Source of the DNA: Cutaneotrichosporon cavernicola
Lineage: Eukaryota; Basidiomycota; Tremellomycetes; Trichosporonales; Trichosporonaceae
Direction of reading: 5' to 3'
Length of the DNA: 64,000 nucleotides
Assembly (NCBI RefSeq): GCF_030864355.1
Contig: NC_083395.1
Location: forward strand, 2,108,001-2,172,000
Positions 20,126-31,889 of this stretch are shown here, one piece after another (the stretch's first letter is position 1; each line of letters opens with the position of its first letter). The notes beneath the pieces are model-generated. The model was not told the DNA's origin. It saw nothing but the letters and a program-made list of their open reading frames with translations, and did no database searches. The position numbers and the translations under genes were made by a program.

Positions 20126-22654
20126 CTAACATTTGCCAAACGTTGGTGAGTCCCCATTGCTTGGGGCAAACAGACTACGAAGGGTCTGAACTGTCGAGTA
20201 GACACCAACCACGATGCCAAAGGCCAGCAACAGGTAGTCAAGGGCCTTGGCCGTACGTGTGGTTGCACATCCGCGCAGGTGCAGCATAGGAGGATAAATG
20301 AAGCATAGCGGAAGACTGAGGTACAGTCAGCTTGGACCAAATCTGTTGGGCCGGCGGCGTGTCTCACTCACCATGCGAAAGCGCCGACCAGAGACACAAA
20401 TTTGTCAAGCTCGGACGAACCCGCCCAGGACAGGAGTGAGCAGAAGATTACAGTACCGGCGCGGAAGACATTCTTCTGCCATTTGACGCGGCGGTTGTGT
20501 TTTCCACTGCGGGAGAAGAGACCCGTCTCCATGATGCGGACTGCTGGGAAGAGCTGGAGAGGGATCGAGAGAAGAATGGCGATAGAGTCTACGTATCAGT
20601 AAGCAACCGGAACAGAGGACGTACAGAGGAACTGGGATACTTGCACAAACTTCTCCTGCTGTGGTAGGTTGACGAGAACCACGGTCTGGACCTCGCTGCC
20701 GTACGCGGCGTAGCCGAGGACGCCGAAAGTCGAGAACAGCACAGCGACGAAGAGTAAGACACCCGAGAGTGCGCGCGAGAACTTCTGCGGCTCCTTCATT
20801 GTCTCCGTGATCGGAATCACGCTGTGTTTCAGTGACGACCTTACAGAGCACCTACAGTCCGACTCCCTCGAACGCAAACACGGCAGTTCCAATGAGGAGC
20901 GGGAAATGGTCGGGGTTGAACAGGACAACATCAGGTGCAACACCCTTCTCCACAATAGTCCCAATCTCGGACGAGGCGATGTAAATGAGGCCGATCAAGA
21001 TGAAGGCATCGGCGACAAGGGCGGTACCAGAGAGCTTGGCTAGGTTGCGGATCATGGCGAGAGGAAGGAAGAGGAACAGCTGGGCGAAGATAAGGGCGGA
21101 AGTTGGGATGTCCAGCTTGCAGTCTGTTACTGCAAGGAAGAAGGCCCTGAGGTTCTCGGCGATGAAGATGGTGTACGCTGGTATGAGCTTGATCCTGTAG
21201 CTGTTACCCACCTGCCACGAACCCAATCTGGGACACGGTGATCGAGAACAGGATGGTGATACGGAGCCAGTTGCCATACAGCTGCCCTCCGATGTCTGCG
21301 GGGTCAGCTCATGCCACAAGATCACCAACCTCCAAAGGAACCGGGGACCTTCATCCAGGTCTGGACAAGGAGAAGGAAAGACCAGAGCGAGATGGCGCCA
21401 ATCGCGAGAAGCACTACAGTCGAAAAGAGGATACCTGCCGTTAGAACAGACTGACAAACCCACTCACCTCCGTTGTAGAAGGCCTTGCCCATGAAGAGGA
21501 CGCCCGTTCCGACAAAGCCCTTTAGAAGCTGACAGATCAGTTGATGCACTGACGCATGTGACTCACCATGAGCACGGCCTGAGTGACGCTCGCCGTCCCC
21601 TGATTGTGGACGCTCTTGGAACGTCTGCGGTTTTTGCTCATGGTCCGCTGGAGGAGAGGCGTGCGTTCAGAAGCAGGACCAGCACGGGCAGCAGAGCCAT
21701 CCATGCCCTCCTCCGCCTCTGCAAGCTCGTCGTCGTCATCGACGTCTTCGTCCTCGTCTAGGTCTTCACCAGCCTGGCGGTCAGTATTAAAGACGAATCA
21801 GCAACCTTACAAAGTGGCCATAAAGGAAGAGGAAGTCGACGACGTTGCGGATCATGGGCGGAACCTCATCGCCGCGCTCCTGTGCCCTTGCTGACAAGAA
21901 GTTACGTCGGAAGCCTCCAGGCTCCTTCATCTGTGTAACAGCGGGGTCAATGATACCCGAGCGATCCGCGTGCGAGAATGATGCAGCACGGCTGGGGCGG
22001 CGCGGTCTAGCACCCTGCTGCCACTTGTACAGGCTGTGGCTAACTGTCAGCTTTGATCTTCCTTGTGACTGTGACGTACGTTACATCGCCTCCTGGTGCG
22101 TCGTACGGGATGGGGAAGGATTCTTCGGGCGCCTGCACCACAGAGCTGTCGCCCGCCTGGCTGCTGTCTTCCACGGGTGTGGCATCTTGACCTGGCGTCG
22201 CGACCTTGGACCCGCCACCACGTTCTTCGGCGGACACCAGATGGCGGCGAAGCACGCGGGCCTTCTCCTCGTCGGGGACCTCGGCGAGATTGGAGAACGC
22301 AGACTCGTCTGGGTTGGCGGGAGTTGCAGAGCCGCTTGCATGGTCAGGGGTTGAGGCGGCGTCTTTGCCAGTGCTCGATTTGCCCAAGGCGGCAGTGAGG
22401 GCCGACTTTGGCTGCGACGGCTCCGCAACCGGAGCTTTGGTTCCGAGATCCGTGTCAGAACCAGGAGGCGGAGTCGCGGTACGCTGGATGCCGCTGTCAC
22501 GGCCCACAGAGCGCGCGGCCTGGAAGGAACCAGCAGCTCCATTACGAGGTGGAATTTGGGCGAGTCGAGGAGTGCCAGAGGTGACTGACGCGATTGCTCT
22601 ACTGGGGCTGGAAGACGAGCCAACCTCGGAGGGAATGGGTCTGTTATCAGACAT
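20126..22654 (-). CDS. Vacuolar amino-acid transporter, AVT3/AVT4 type (AAAP family)
   Basis: A multi-spanning amino-acid/auxin permease family member, probably exporting neutral amino acids from the vacuole. The long cytosolic N-terminus is Ser/Pro/Ala-rich, starts MSDNRPIPSEVGSS, and carries an acidic DEDEDVDDDDELAEAEEG run and a basic SKNRRRSRS stretch. The transporter core starts LLKGFVGTGVLFMGKAFYNGG and continues ILFSTVVLLAIGAISLWSFL, VSQIGFVAAYTIFIAENL, FLPLAMIRNLAKL, ADAFILIGLIYIAS, GTAVFAFEGVGLVIPITETM and GVLLFVAVLFSTFGVLGYAAYG. The GTGVL and FEGVGL-PIxxxM segments are typical of Avt3/Avt4. The stop is at 20126-20128, after FAPSNGDSPTFGKC. The length is about 730 residues with several introns. 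The long N-terminus favours Avt3/4 over Avt1, but the exact subtype is inferred. Confidence 0.88.
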
Positions 22655-25615
22655 GGTGAGAAGAGATCCGGAAGTCCAAGATGGAGAGTAAGAGTAGAAG
22701 AGTGAAGGTGGGGTGAGCAAAGGGTAGTTGGTGGGCGGGAGGTCAGTTGGAGCTCTCTGCTCCTTGATTTCAAGTCATCTGGTCCTTTGCCATTCAACGC
22801 GCCACCAGGTAAGGAAGGTACAACGCCACGTGCAACCTTTCGCAGAACCTCGGAGCTAACCGACAAACTCTCTCCAGATGAGAGCGCACGCATGCTGTTT
22901 TGTTCAACTATGGCAAAATAAACAGCCAGTCAATCTATGAAGCGTAGAGTACGTGGCAGTCAGTGTCTCGTCCAGTATGTAGATGATGATGATGAGATGC
23001 AAGCTGTGTCTAGTAATAACACTCTAGCATACTGCGCTGCCATCACTCAGCGCCCCTTTGCTATACAATGTCCAAAGGTCATCAGCTGGATCGGCATCAG
23101 GGTCAAACTCCACTACTGCTCTGGCCAAATGACGGTGCGGCGTTACATCTTCCTTCCAACAACCTTACCCAATCATCCCTCATCCCTCATGCTGGCCACT
23201 TGACCTTGTGCTTCAAACTTCTTGGCCTCCTGATCACTCGGGTGGGAGGTGTTATTGCCACAACCATGCAAGCCCATGCAAGGGACGCGAGACAGGCAAT
23301 TGGTTTCAAGTTTAGCCGCTGGTTTGAATGTCTCTGGCCGCCGGCATGATCCGAAAACCAACGCATTAAAGTGAGGCAGAAGCAACAAACAATTGAGGCG
23401 ATCGAGGACAGAAAGCAGCCACGAACCTTTTCATACCTGGTGGCAGCCGCTTTGGTTGCAATGCGAGGATGAGCTGAATATCCTAAACGCCCTCCGAGAT
23501 TGCTGGAAGCAGGTGGCAACGCGTGACGCCCCGTCCTCAAAGCTGACAAGGTTTGGCAAGAGCCGAGGTAGGAGAATGATCGCAACAGCCTTCGAGGTGG
23601 CAAGTGTCAGCAGCATTCAGGCCCAACGATGCAAGTTGGTTCGAGAACTTGAGAATTGTTAGGAGCGTCCAAAGATGCAGAGATAAGACAAAAGGTCTGT
23701 ACCGTGTGACGATGTGACGATGCAAGTAATGGTGCGATTGATTGGGTGCAAAGGCCAGTACTAGTCTTGGCTCAACTGGATCTTGGATCTCCAGGTATGC
23801 AGCAGAATCTACATAAGGTATTATACGTACCGTATGCTCACTAGCGAGATTGAAAAACATGGGCCCAGGCTCAACTCCACTTGTAAAGGGAATACAATCC
23901 TCGCCGTTGGACCGCAGAGTCGCACCGATCTGCGGTATGAATGCCCGCTTGTCGAAGCCACGGGTGCATTGGAGTATTGGAGTATGTCAAGAGTTCCCGC
24001 CCAATTTGAGACTTGTCGGTCGGGGCGGGCAGGACGGACAATCTGTTCTCTTGTGAACGCACAAACGCGATGATGACAATGCTGGATATGCTAGTTCCGT
24101 AGATTCCCAACCAGACCGGGACAACGGATGTTGGGTCTAGTCGACGCGTCATCCGACCGTCATCCGCTGCCCGCTGTCCGTTGGCCACCGGCCACCGGCC
24201 GAGAAGCAGCGATAGCTGTGTGCGTTATTCGGGGCTCACCTGGCAAGCCTGGCTGACAAGACGGTAACGGCGGATTGTCGTACCTCATGGGGCAGGAGAC
24301 CAGAGGCTAGCAAGAGCCACTCTATGGCCAAGAGATACGGTGGCGAATGTCTGGCCCCACGTCAACCCCATCCAGTGTCCCCATGAACGTACTAGTAGTG
24401 GGCTTGGGGTATCTGGAATGGCAGCTATTGCTAGAGAGACCAGTGGTCTGACCACCTGACCTCCTGACCGACTGACTGCCTGACCGGTTATACTATACGG
24501 AACACAAGTGCGATGGGATAGTGGCCAAGTGGCGATCAGTAACCCTCGGGTCTTGTGCATCGGGCTCAGGGAATTTTGCAGTGTCATGAGGATCGATGAT
24601 GCGTTCTACCCTGAAACCCATTGACCGTTTAAACCCGTTCTCGGCTCGATTGGCTCTTGGATCCTTGGGTATTCTAAACTAACACCTCTCAGATTCACCT
24701 CCGACGACCTTGCAATCCTCGGATCAATTGTCCATGTTCAGAAGCGATGGTGTGTTGAAAGGGCCGGGCGGGAGGGCGGCCGGGCGTATTTGGCCCGCGT
24801 GCCAAGTTAGAACATCGGAATAGTACAGTAGTGTTTGGGAGCGCCGCATCTCAATGCCAGCGCATTTCAATATGAAGGCTGGTGGAAAGGTGACATTATG
24901 TCGTATTGAATGTTATGATGTTATGAATAGCATGTAATGAATATCGAACTGGGTGGCGGCTGTACAGTACAGCACTGTACGAGTGTTGGTGAATTGGTGA
25001 ATGTCTTTAGTGTAAGACACAAGATATGAGATGCTTGTGTTACCCAAGGCCCATTAGCTATTAGCCATGATCCATGATCGATTAGGCAATTTTAGCCAAT
25101 CAGTCGTGTCATGAAACCGAGTCAAGTGGGCGGTCAGTGGCTGCTACTAGTCTACACGTCTACGAGTAGTCTAGAGTAACTGCCACACAAATCGCTAATG
25201 GTCGGCGGATCGGAGGACCACCGGGTGGGGTGTCGTGTGGTGTATGCTTGTAAGGCAATGGGGCTGACCAGTCGAGTGTACTATTCAAGCCCGACTTGAC
25301 CCGTATTCAATGTTAATGATTACTAATTACTGAATTTATTGTACAAGTTTGGAATTCAAATCAACCTCTGCTCTTCCTCCTCAAACTGTCGCCACTCAGA
25401 CACTATGATTGTCTGGGCTACTGGGCGTCATGGGCTAACCGTTGGGCCAATTCAGGGTAAAACACGCCCATTCAAAGGGGATTATAAAAAATTTGCCCCC
25501 GTCAGCAAGTGAAATGTGACAAAGGAGCCAACCAGCGTGCTTGAAAAGGAATGGTGACCAAGGGTAGAGGGGAATACAGGGTGAAGATTGTTACTTAAGT
25601 GGCGAAGGCTCCACC

Positions 25616-25879
25616 CCATTTGCCCCCTCTTTCTTCCTGTCTCACTCTCTCCTCCTCTCTATCTCACTCTCTCATCCATCTCCCCCCTTTTCTCCCTCTC
25701 CCCCTCTCAACTCCGCCCATTCTCCCAAAAGGCAGTTTACTGCTTCAACAACTCAACAACACACGTTTAGACAAAGACGTCTCTCTTTGTCGTCTAAAAC
25801 ACTCTAGGCGTTGAAAAGCTTTCGAGCACAAAAATATTTCTTCCCCCATCTCACTTTATCATCCCCCCTTGCAATCTAG
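25616..25879 (+). promoter_or_regulatory. Pyrimidine-rich promoter/leader of eEF3
   Basis: A strongly C/T-rich tract (CTCTCT, CCCCCTTTTCTCCC) runs to the leader intron. Such tracts commonly mark promoters and transcription starts of highly expressed fungal genes. The transcription start itself cannot be placed from sequence. Confidence 0.5.
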
Positions 25880-25968
25880 GTGAGTATCATCTACACTGCT
25901 ACCCTCTTCGATGATCACTAGTCGATCTCGAATGTTTGCCTCCTCAAGTATCACTGCTGACCTTTTAG
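25880..25968 (+). other. Probable leader (5' UTR) intron of eEF3
   Basis: The segment starts GTGAGT and ends TTTTAG with a CTGAC branch-like site 8 bases before the acceptor. It ends 7 bases before the eEF3 start codon. Length 89 nt. It is inferred from splice-site consensus only. Confidence 0.65.
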
Positions 25969-25975
25969 TTATCCA

Positions 25976-27792
25976 ATGATGGCGCCCGCTGCTCAGTCCG
26001 CATCCGCTCCCGCCAAGGGCAAGTTCGACGTTCAGTCGATCTTCGTCGCCGACAAGGCTGGCCGTGACGAGGCTTCGCTTAGCCTTGCCACGTTTGTCAA
26101 GGCCAACGGTGTCGAGGCTCTTGGCCAGATTGGCTTTGCCGACGCTTCGCTCAAGGTATGTTGGATTTTTAGTGGCTTTAAAATTTGAGCCCTGGTTACT
26201 AACACCGCATTAGGCCCTGAGCAACAAGAAGAACGCCGCCGCCCGTGAGGGCGCTGCCGCCGCCGTCTCGACTCTGATCGAGAACGGTGCCATGCAGCTC
26301 CTCGAGCCTTACCTTATCAACGGCTCGCAGGACGGTCTTCTTGCCGCTCTCCTCGCCGGCGTCGCCGACAAGGAGAAGCCCGTTGCCGAGGCTTGCGAGG
26401 CTGCGCTCAAGTCGACCGTTCAGAACATGAACCCTTGGGGTACCCAGGTCATCCTCCCCCTCATCACCGACCGTGTCGCCAAGTCGGGCAAGTGGCAGGA
26501 GAAGAAGATTGGCTTCAGCCTCATCTCGACCCTCACCACTGCCGCGCCTACCCAGATGGCCCTCGCCACCCCCATCCTTGTCCCTGTCCTCGCCAACGGT
26601 GTTCACGACACCAAGGACAAGGTCGCCAAGGCCGCGACCAAGGCTCTTGACAAGGTGTGCAAGCTCTGCGAGAACCCCGACATTATCCGCTTCATCCCCG
26701 AGCTCAAGAAGGCTCTTATCAACCCCGTCGAGGAGGTCCCCAACGCTGTCAAGGCGCTCGGTGCCACCACCTTCGTCGCTGAGGTGACTGCTCCCACCAT
26801 CTCGCTCCTCGCGCCCCTTCTTGTTCGTGGCCTCGACGAGCGTCAGACCGCCATTAAGCGTAAGGTCTCCCTCATTGCCGACAACATGTCCAAGCTTGTC
26901 GACTCTGAGTACACTGTTCGCCCCTTCCTCCCCCAGCTCCTCCCCCGCCTCATCAAGGTCCAGGACACCATCGGTGACCCGGAGGCCCGTGCCGTTGCCG
27001 GCCGTGCTATCGTCACCCTCCGCCGCATCGGCAAGGTCCCTGCCGACTCGGACGGCACCGACCTTCCTCCCCTCCGTGTTGCCGAGGGCCCTGCACTCGC
27101 TGCCGAGCTCGCTGACTTCATCAAGAAGCTCGGTGGCCCGGTGATCGACCCCACCCACAGCGGTATCGCCCAGGCTGGTGTCTACGCCGCTGCCATCTGC
27201 AACGCCCACATCTACGACCAGAAGACCTGGGAGGCTGCTGTCCCCCCTCTTGCCCAGCTCTCTGCTGTTGGCACCGATGTCCTCCCGGCTGTCCGTGAAC
27301 TTCTCCAGAAGAAGGCCGACGAGGAGACTACCGACGACATCAAGTTTGACGACGAGGAGGAGGGTGAAGACCTCTGCAACATTGAGCAGTTCAACCTTGC
27401 CTACGGTGCCAAGATTCTTCTTCACCACGCCTCGATGCGCCTCAAGCGTGGCCACCGCTACGGTCTCCTCGGCCGTAACGGTTCGGGCAAGTCGACTCTT
27501 ATGAACGCCATTGTCAACAACCAGGTTGAGGGCTTCCCCGACCCGTCGGTCGTCCGCACCTGGTACGTTGCCCACGACATCGATGGCTCGGAGGAGACCA
27601 TCTCGATTATCGACTGGGTCAAGGCCGACCCCCGCCTCACCGCCGTCGCGACTGAGGAGGAGATGGTCAAGACTCTCGAGGCCGTCGGCTTCGACGAGAA
27701 GCGCCAGACCGAGACCATCGGCTCGCTCTCGGGCGGTTGGAAGATGAAGCTTGCACTTGCCCGCGCCATCATCTTCAAGGCCGACATTCTCC

Positions 27793-27824
<32 letters not shown>

Positions 27825-29258
27825 ATCAACATCACCTGGCTGGTCGACTACCTTACGTCGCTCACCCAGTGCACGTCGATCATGGTCTCGCACGACTCGG
27901 ACTTCCTTAACCGCACCATCACCGACACCCTTCACCTTAACAACTTCAAGCTCAAGCGTTACCCCGGCAACCTTGAGAAGTTTGTTGAGCACGTCCCCGA
28001 GGCCCGCTCGTACTTCCAGCTCGACGTGGCCGAGGACTACCAGTTCAAGCTCCCCAACCCCCCTCTTCTTGACGGTGTCAAGACCAAGGAGAAGTCGCTG
28101 ATGAAGATGAAGGACGTCTCGTTCCAGTACCCTGGCTCGAAGGTCCAGCAGCTCTACAACATCAACCTCCAGGTCTCGCTCTCGTCGCGTGTCGCCGTTC
28201 TCGGTCCCAACGGTTCGGGCAAGTCGACTCTCGTCAAGCTCCTTACCGGCGAGACCGAGCCCAACCTCGGCGGCACTGTCTGGAAGCACCCTAACCTCGT
28301 CATTGGTTACGTTGCCCAGCACGCCTTCCACCACATTGACCACCACCTCGACAAGACTCCTCTCGAGTACATGCTCTGGCGCTACCAGACCGGTGAGGAC
28401 CTCGAGGAGCTCAGCAAGGCTTCTCGTGTCCTCACCGAGGAGGAGAAGAAGAAGATGGCCGAGGGTGCCGTCGTCGTCATCGAGGGCGTCAAGCGCACCA
28501 TCGACGAGCTCGTTGCCCGTAAGAAGCTCAAGCAGTCTTACGAGTACGAGGTCTCGTTCAAGGGCCAGTCGTCGGCCGAGAACATGTGGCTGTCGCGCGA
28601 CGAGCTTATCTCGCGTGGGTTCGAGAAGAAGGTTCTCGAGCTTGACACCCGTGAGGCCCAGCGCCTGGGTCTCATGCGCCCTCTCGTCCGTCGCGAGATC
28701 GAGAAGCACTTTGAGGACTTCGGCCTCGAGGCCGAGTTCGTTACCCACAACTCGATGCGTGGTCTCTCGGGTGGCCAGAAGGTCAAGGTCGTCCTTGGTG
28801 CCGCTACGTGGCGTCGCCCTCACATCATCTGCCTTGACGAGCCTACCAACTACCTCGACCGCGAGTCGCTCGCCGCTCTCACTGCGGCCCTCAAGAACTT
28901 CGAGGGTGGTGTCCTCGTCATTACCCACAACAAGGAGTTCTCGGAGGGTGTCTGCTCTGAGGTGTGGGCCATGAACAACGGTTACCTTGTCGCCTCCGGC
29001 CACAACTGGGTCGAGGGCCAGGGCTCCGGTGCCCGCATCGACAAGAAGGAGGGCGACGAGGAGGAGATCGAGTACGACGCGCTCGGCAACCCCATCGTCA
29101 AGGCCAAGAAGGCGAAGAAGCTGAACGCTGCGGAGCTCCGCAAGAAGAAGAAGTGAGCTTGAATAATGCTGTTGTTGAATCATTGCTGACTTTGCAGGGA
29201 CCGCATGGCTCGTCGCAAGCGTGGCGAGGAGGTGTTCACCGACGAGGAGGAGTTCTAA
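25976..29258 (+). CDS. YEF3: Translation elongation factor eEF3 (ABC-F ATPase)
   Basis: eEF3 is a fungus-specific ribosome-dependent ATPase that promotes E-site tRNA release. The model gives 1,059 residues (family about 1,050). The N-terminal HEAT repeats (EALGQIGFADASLK to KALGATTFVAEV) are followed by a four-helix segment. ABC1 has LLGRNGSGKSTLMNAI, LSGGWKMKLALARAI and LLLDEPTNHLDV. ABC2 has LGPNGSGKSTLVKLL, LSGGQKVKVVLGA and CLDEPTNYLD, with a chromodomain-like insertion between its Walker A and signature. The basic C-terminus ends RRKRGEEVFTDEEEF after a second intron. Introns: 26156-26213 and 29153-29197. Without the last splice the protein would end at RKKKK, 18 residues shorter. Codon use is strongly biased to C-ending codons, as expected for a very highly expressed gene. 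This bias also creates a long antisense open frame. Confidence 0.97.
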
Positions 29259-30077
29259 GCTCAAGAAACTCATCGTCGTGTAGTGGATTCCTTGGCATTC
29301 TTCTGTACTCTTAGACCGGTAGACCTATGGGGACCGTCATTGTGATAATTAGTCGCTCCCTATGCACTGACTCTCTTTACAATGTCGTTGATGAGTGTGG
29401 AAAGAGAATACTGTACTTTTCACAACCACTGCAGGTACCTGATTGGCGCCTGCCAACTTGTTCAACTAACAATTCGCTATCACGTGATCCGACAATACCA
29501 CTCAAGCCCCCCGTTCCAGAGTGAAGAGTGGACTCTTCTTATAAGTCAACGTCAACCGTCTCCTCCCCAGTCCCCTTCTAGTCTACTGGGCCTATCATGA
29601 CGATTAGTCATGATTTGCGTCTAATTCACTCCTCGCAACTTGTAACATGTTGCTCGACGATGGTCTGAAATTGAATGCCTTTCTCACATGTACTGGTAGA
29701 GCTAAGAGCAGCGAGCTACCAGCCAAACTAACCAAGGTGACGACCTTTGGTCCCATCAATCCATATCATCTCCCCACCCTGGCCAGACCTTTTCTTGTCC
29801 GAGGAGCGGCTTTATGTACAGTAGCGTCCGTAGGCTTTCTACTCTCATATAGACTGGGAAGCGTCTTCTACTGTTCTTCTGAACCAAAATTCACCTCAAA
29901 CCTGGTACGTTCACCTCTCCATCTCTTCACCACCTTCTACCCATTCCAAACAACGACCCAGCCGTCGCTTACGCGCCAGCGCCTCCTCCACTTATTTGAT
30001 AAAACATAAAGTAGAATGTCGGCATCATTTGCCACCTCTTGTGAGTACACCAACACGGATACCTGGAGGACGAGACG
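29259..30077. other. Intergenic region downstream of eEF3
   Basis: These 819 bases hold the eEF3 3' region and show no recognisable gene. The frame near 29647-30009 has no family resemblance and odd composition, so it is not called. Confidence 0.55.
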
Positions 30078-30941
30078 GTGGACGCTTCGCCAGTCGCACC
30101 AACTGGTGGCATGTACATCGATGCCAACGCCGGCCGCGAGATCAGTCGTAGCCATGAAGTCGACGAGGACGACGAGCGCCAAACGCGTTTCGCCTGGACG
30201 GGTGGCAGTGGATCGACATCCACATGGCGAGAGCTGGCCGACAGCCGCACATCGCACTGCCACATCACCTTGGCCCCGTCCTTTAACGACTTCAACGGCC
30301 TATTGGCCTCCCGATGTCCGCGCAACTTGGGGACACTAAATGACATCCTCCTGTTGTCGGACTCGGCCGCGCGCGCCGTCTGCTAGGCCGTTGTCGTGCA
30401 CGAACCAGCCAAGGTAACGTGGTTATCATGCATGTATGCCGCATGCCGCAAGGGGCAACAACTCCCGGCTGGGGCTGTTCAAGCCATCTTGAACATGCTC
30501 CGCGCCGACATTCCCATTCGATTCAGCCGCAAGGCCATCACCAACCGCGCAAGGGAGACACCATCCGCTGTGGTGCGTTTCGGAGCATGGACAAACCTGC
30601 TCCGAAGCGCGCCACAGTCCCGCAACTGTGGTTCTCGTCGGCGATCAACGAGACGTCCGCGTTGTGGGCCCACCACCCTGAGTTCTTCCACAACAACCCC
30701 AAAGCGGCCGAGCGTCTCTTCAAGGCCATCAGGTCCAATAACGCCGACGCCGCAATCGCGACAGGGCTGTCGTGAGGTGCGCCGCCGAGGAGTTTTCCGG
30801 CGCCTTGCTGTGGCGTTTGCCAACACAGTCGCCGAGCGACGGCGACTGTGTCAGCACGATCAGCCAGATCTCAACGACGAGTTCGGCGTCACCAACTTCG
30901 AGGAGGCGGCGGCTGCATTGGCCCGTAATGCCATCGTCTAG
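30078..30941 (+). pseudogene. Decayed or unrecognised coding relic in shifting frames
   Basis: Coding-like protein text continues along the plus strand but moves between frames. One frame reads GGMYIDANAGREISRSHEVD and onward to LNDILLLSDSAARAV before a stop near 30386. A second, from about 30480, reads AILNMLRADIPIRFSRKAI. A third reads VPQLWFSSAINETSALWAHH and NNPKAAERLFKAIRSNNADA. Then come RCAAEEFSGAL and finally ANTVAERRRLCQHDQPDLND to ALARNAIV with a stop at 30941. The CTGAC-containing introns typical of this genome are not visible at the frame changes. That favours frameshift decay over splicing. I do not recognise the family. An undescribed multi-exon gene remains possible. Confidence 0.4.
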
Positions 30942-31889
30942 CGAAATGCACACATGCAACCGGTGTGCCATCACGAACGCCACTTGCATATAATCTCCTT
31001 AACCTATTTCGGCTCGTTTAGTTAATTGAATGAAACAGTAACTATACATAATCCCCTCTCTATAGCACAGCATACATATATAGTGTGACCACACGCAGCA
31101 TTCCATTGCTGTCGATACTTGGGTAATGTACTCTAGCTATTACTAAATTCCCTGCGGTATGGACAGGACGGGAGAGCCACCGACGCCCGAGAGCCACCAT
31201 TCAGACAAGGCACTGTGGCAACGAGTGCCACAAATGTCGCTCCCCCGGAATGGACAGTGTGTGCGCCCTTGCCCAACTCTCAGAGAGACGGATATAGGTT
31301 CTGCAGGACTAGCAATTCGTCTGGTGGTCAGTGACGAGTGATGCTGAAACGGAAGTAACCCAACATGACTGGGGCGATGTGTGGATCCGACTTCCTGACA
31401 GCACAGATTCAGATGGAGCATGTCACCCAACGCCCATGCCTGGACTCGACAACAGACGAGTCCAGAAGTATTCGGAAACTGCCCCTTGCCTCCATCTTAC
31501 TCATAGTCGAACGTTTGCCTGTTGTGGTGATGAAATACATTCCAGCAGACACGATACGTCTGGACTTGGGTGACAGGCCGAAGAGGGATGGCCTCTCAAG
31601 GGACCGGCAAGATAATCCGCAACAGAACGATGATCCACAGTTTCGTATTGGGGGTGAACATCACTGACAGGAGCAGGGAGTGGGAGTAGCTGTCGGAATG
31701 GAGCGAGCAGGTAATGGACATGAGGGTGGAAGGATCTTCCAGACGGGTAGATGATGTTCTCAAAGCCCTCTCGGGTCGACAACGCCTGAAGCCACACACC
31801 AACCCATCCCACGAGGCCGCGCAAAAAACCAGGCTATGCATATCGGTACGATCACGTTTTAAGCTCAGATAAAGTGGACATCAGACAGA
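30942..31889. other. Intergenic region between the relic and DPS1
   Basis: Nearly 950 bases without a recognised gene. It is AT-richer at the left (31000-31150, with TATATA and CATACATATATAG). It lies downstream of DPS1. Confidence 0.55.

Larger units (their letters stand above)
22655..25975. other. 3.3 kb region without recognisable gene (AVT and eEF3 upstream DNA)
   Basis: This is the longest gene-poor stretch in the window, between divergently transcribed start codons. Open frames here are short and match no family I know. I searched both strands by eye for a short frame ending in a CaaX box (a possible lipopeptide pheromone). The few four-codon Cys-stop matches had a stop just upstream or an unsuitable box. 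The part from about 24.8 to 25.5 kb is AT-richer than the flanking genes and holds TGTACAGTACAG near 24961. The last 400 bases form the eEF3 promoter and leader. Confidence 0.6.

Noticed and set aside
22861..25975. Short frames ending in Cys plus three codons and stop (possible CaaX pheromone), for example near 24082, 24600 and 23436
   Set aside because: Each has an in-frame stop immediately upstream or a box (CWIC, CVLP, CHQV) with no pheromone-like leader. An intron-containing pheromone gene cannot be excluded.
26199..29273. 1,024-codon open frame on the minus strand opposite eEF3
   Set aside because: It mirrors eEF3 exactly and is rich in Leu, Val, Glu and Gly without domains. The strong C-ending codon bias of eEF3 removes stops on the other strand, so it is a shadow.
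29647..30009. 120-codon plus-strand frame downstream of eEF3
   Set aside because: No domain, no intron signals in context, and composition like the surrounding spacer.
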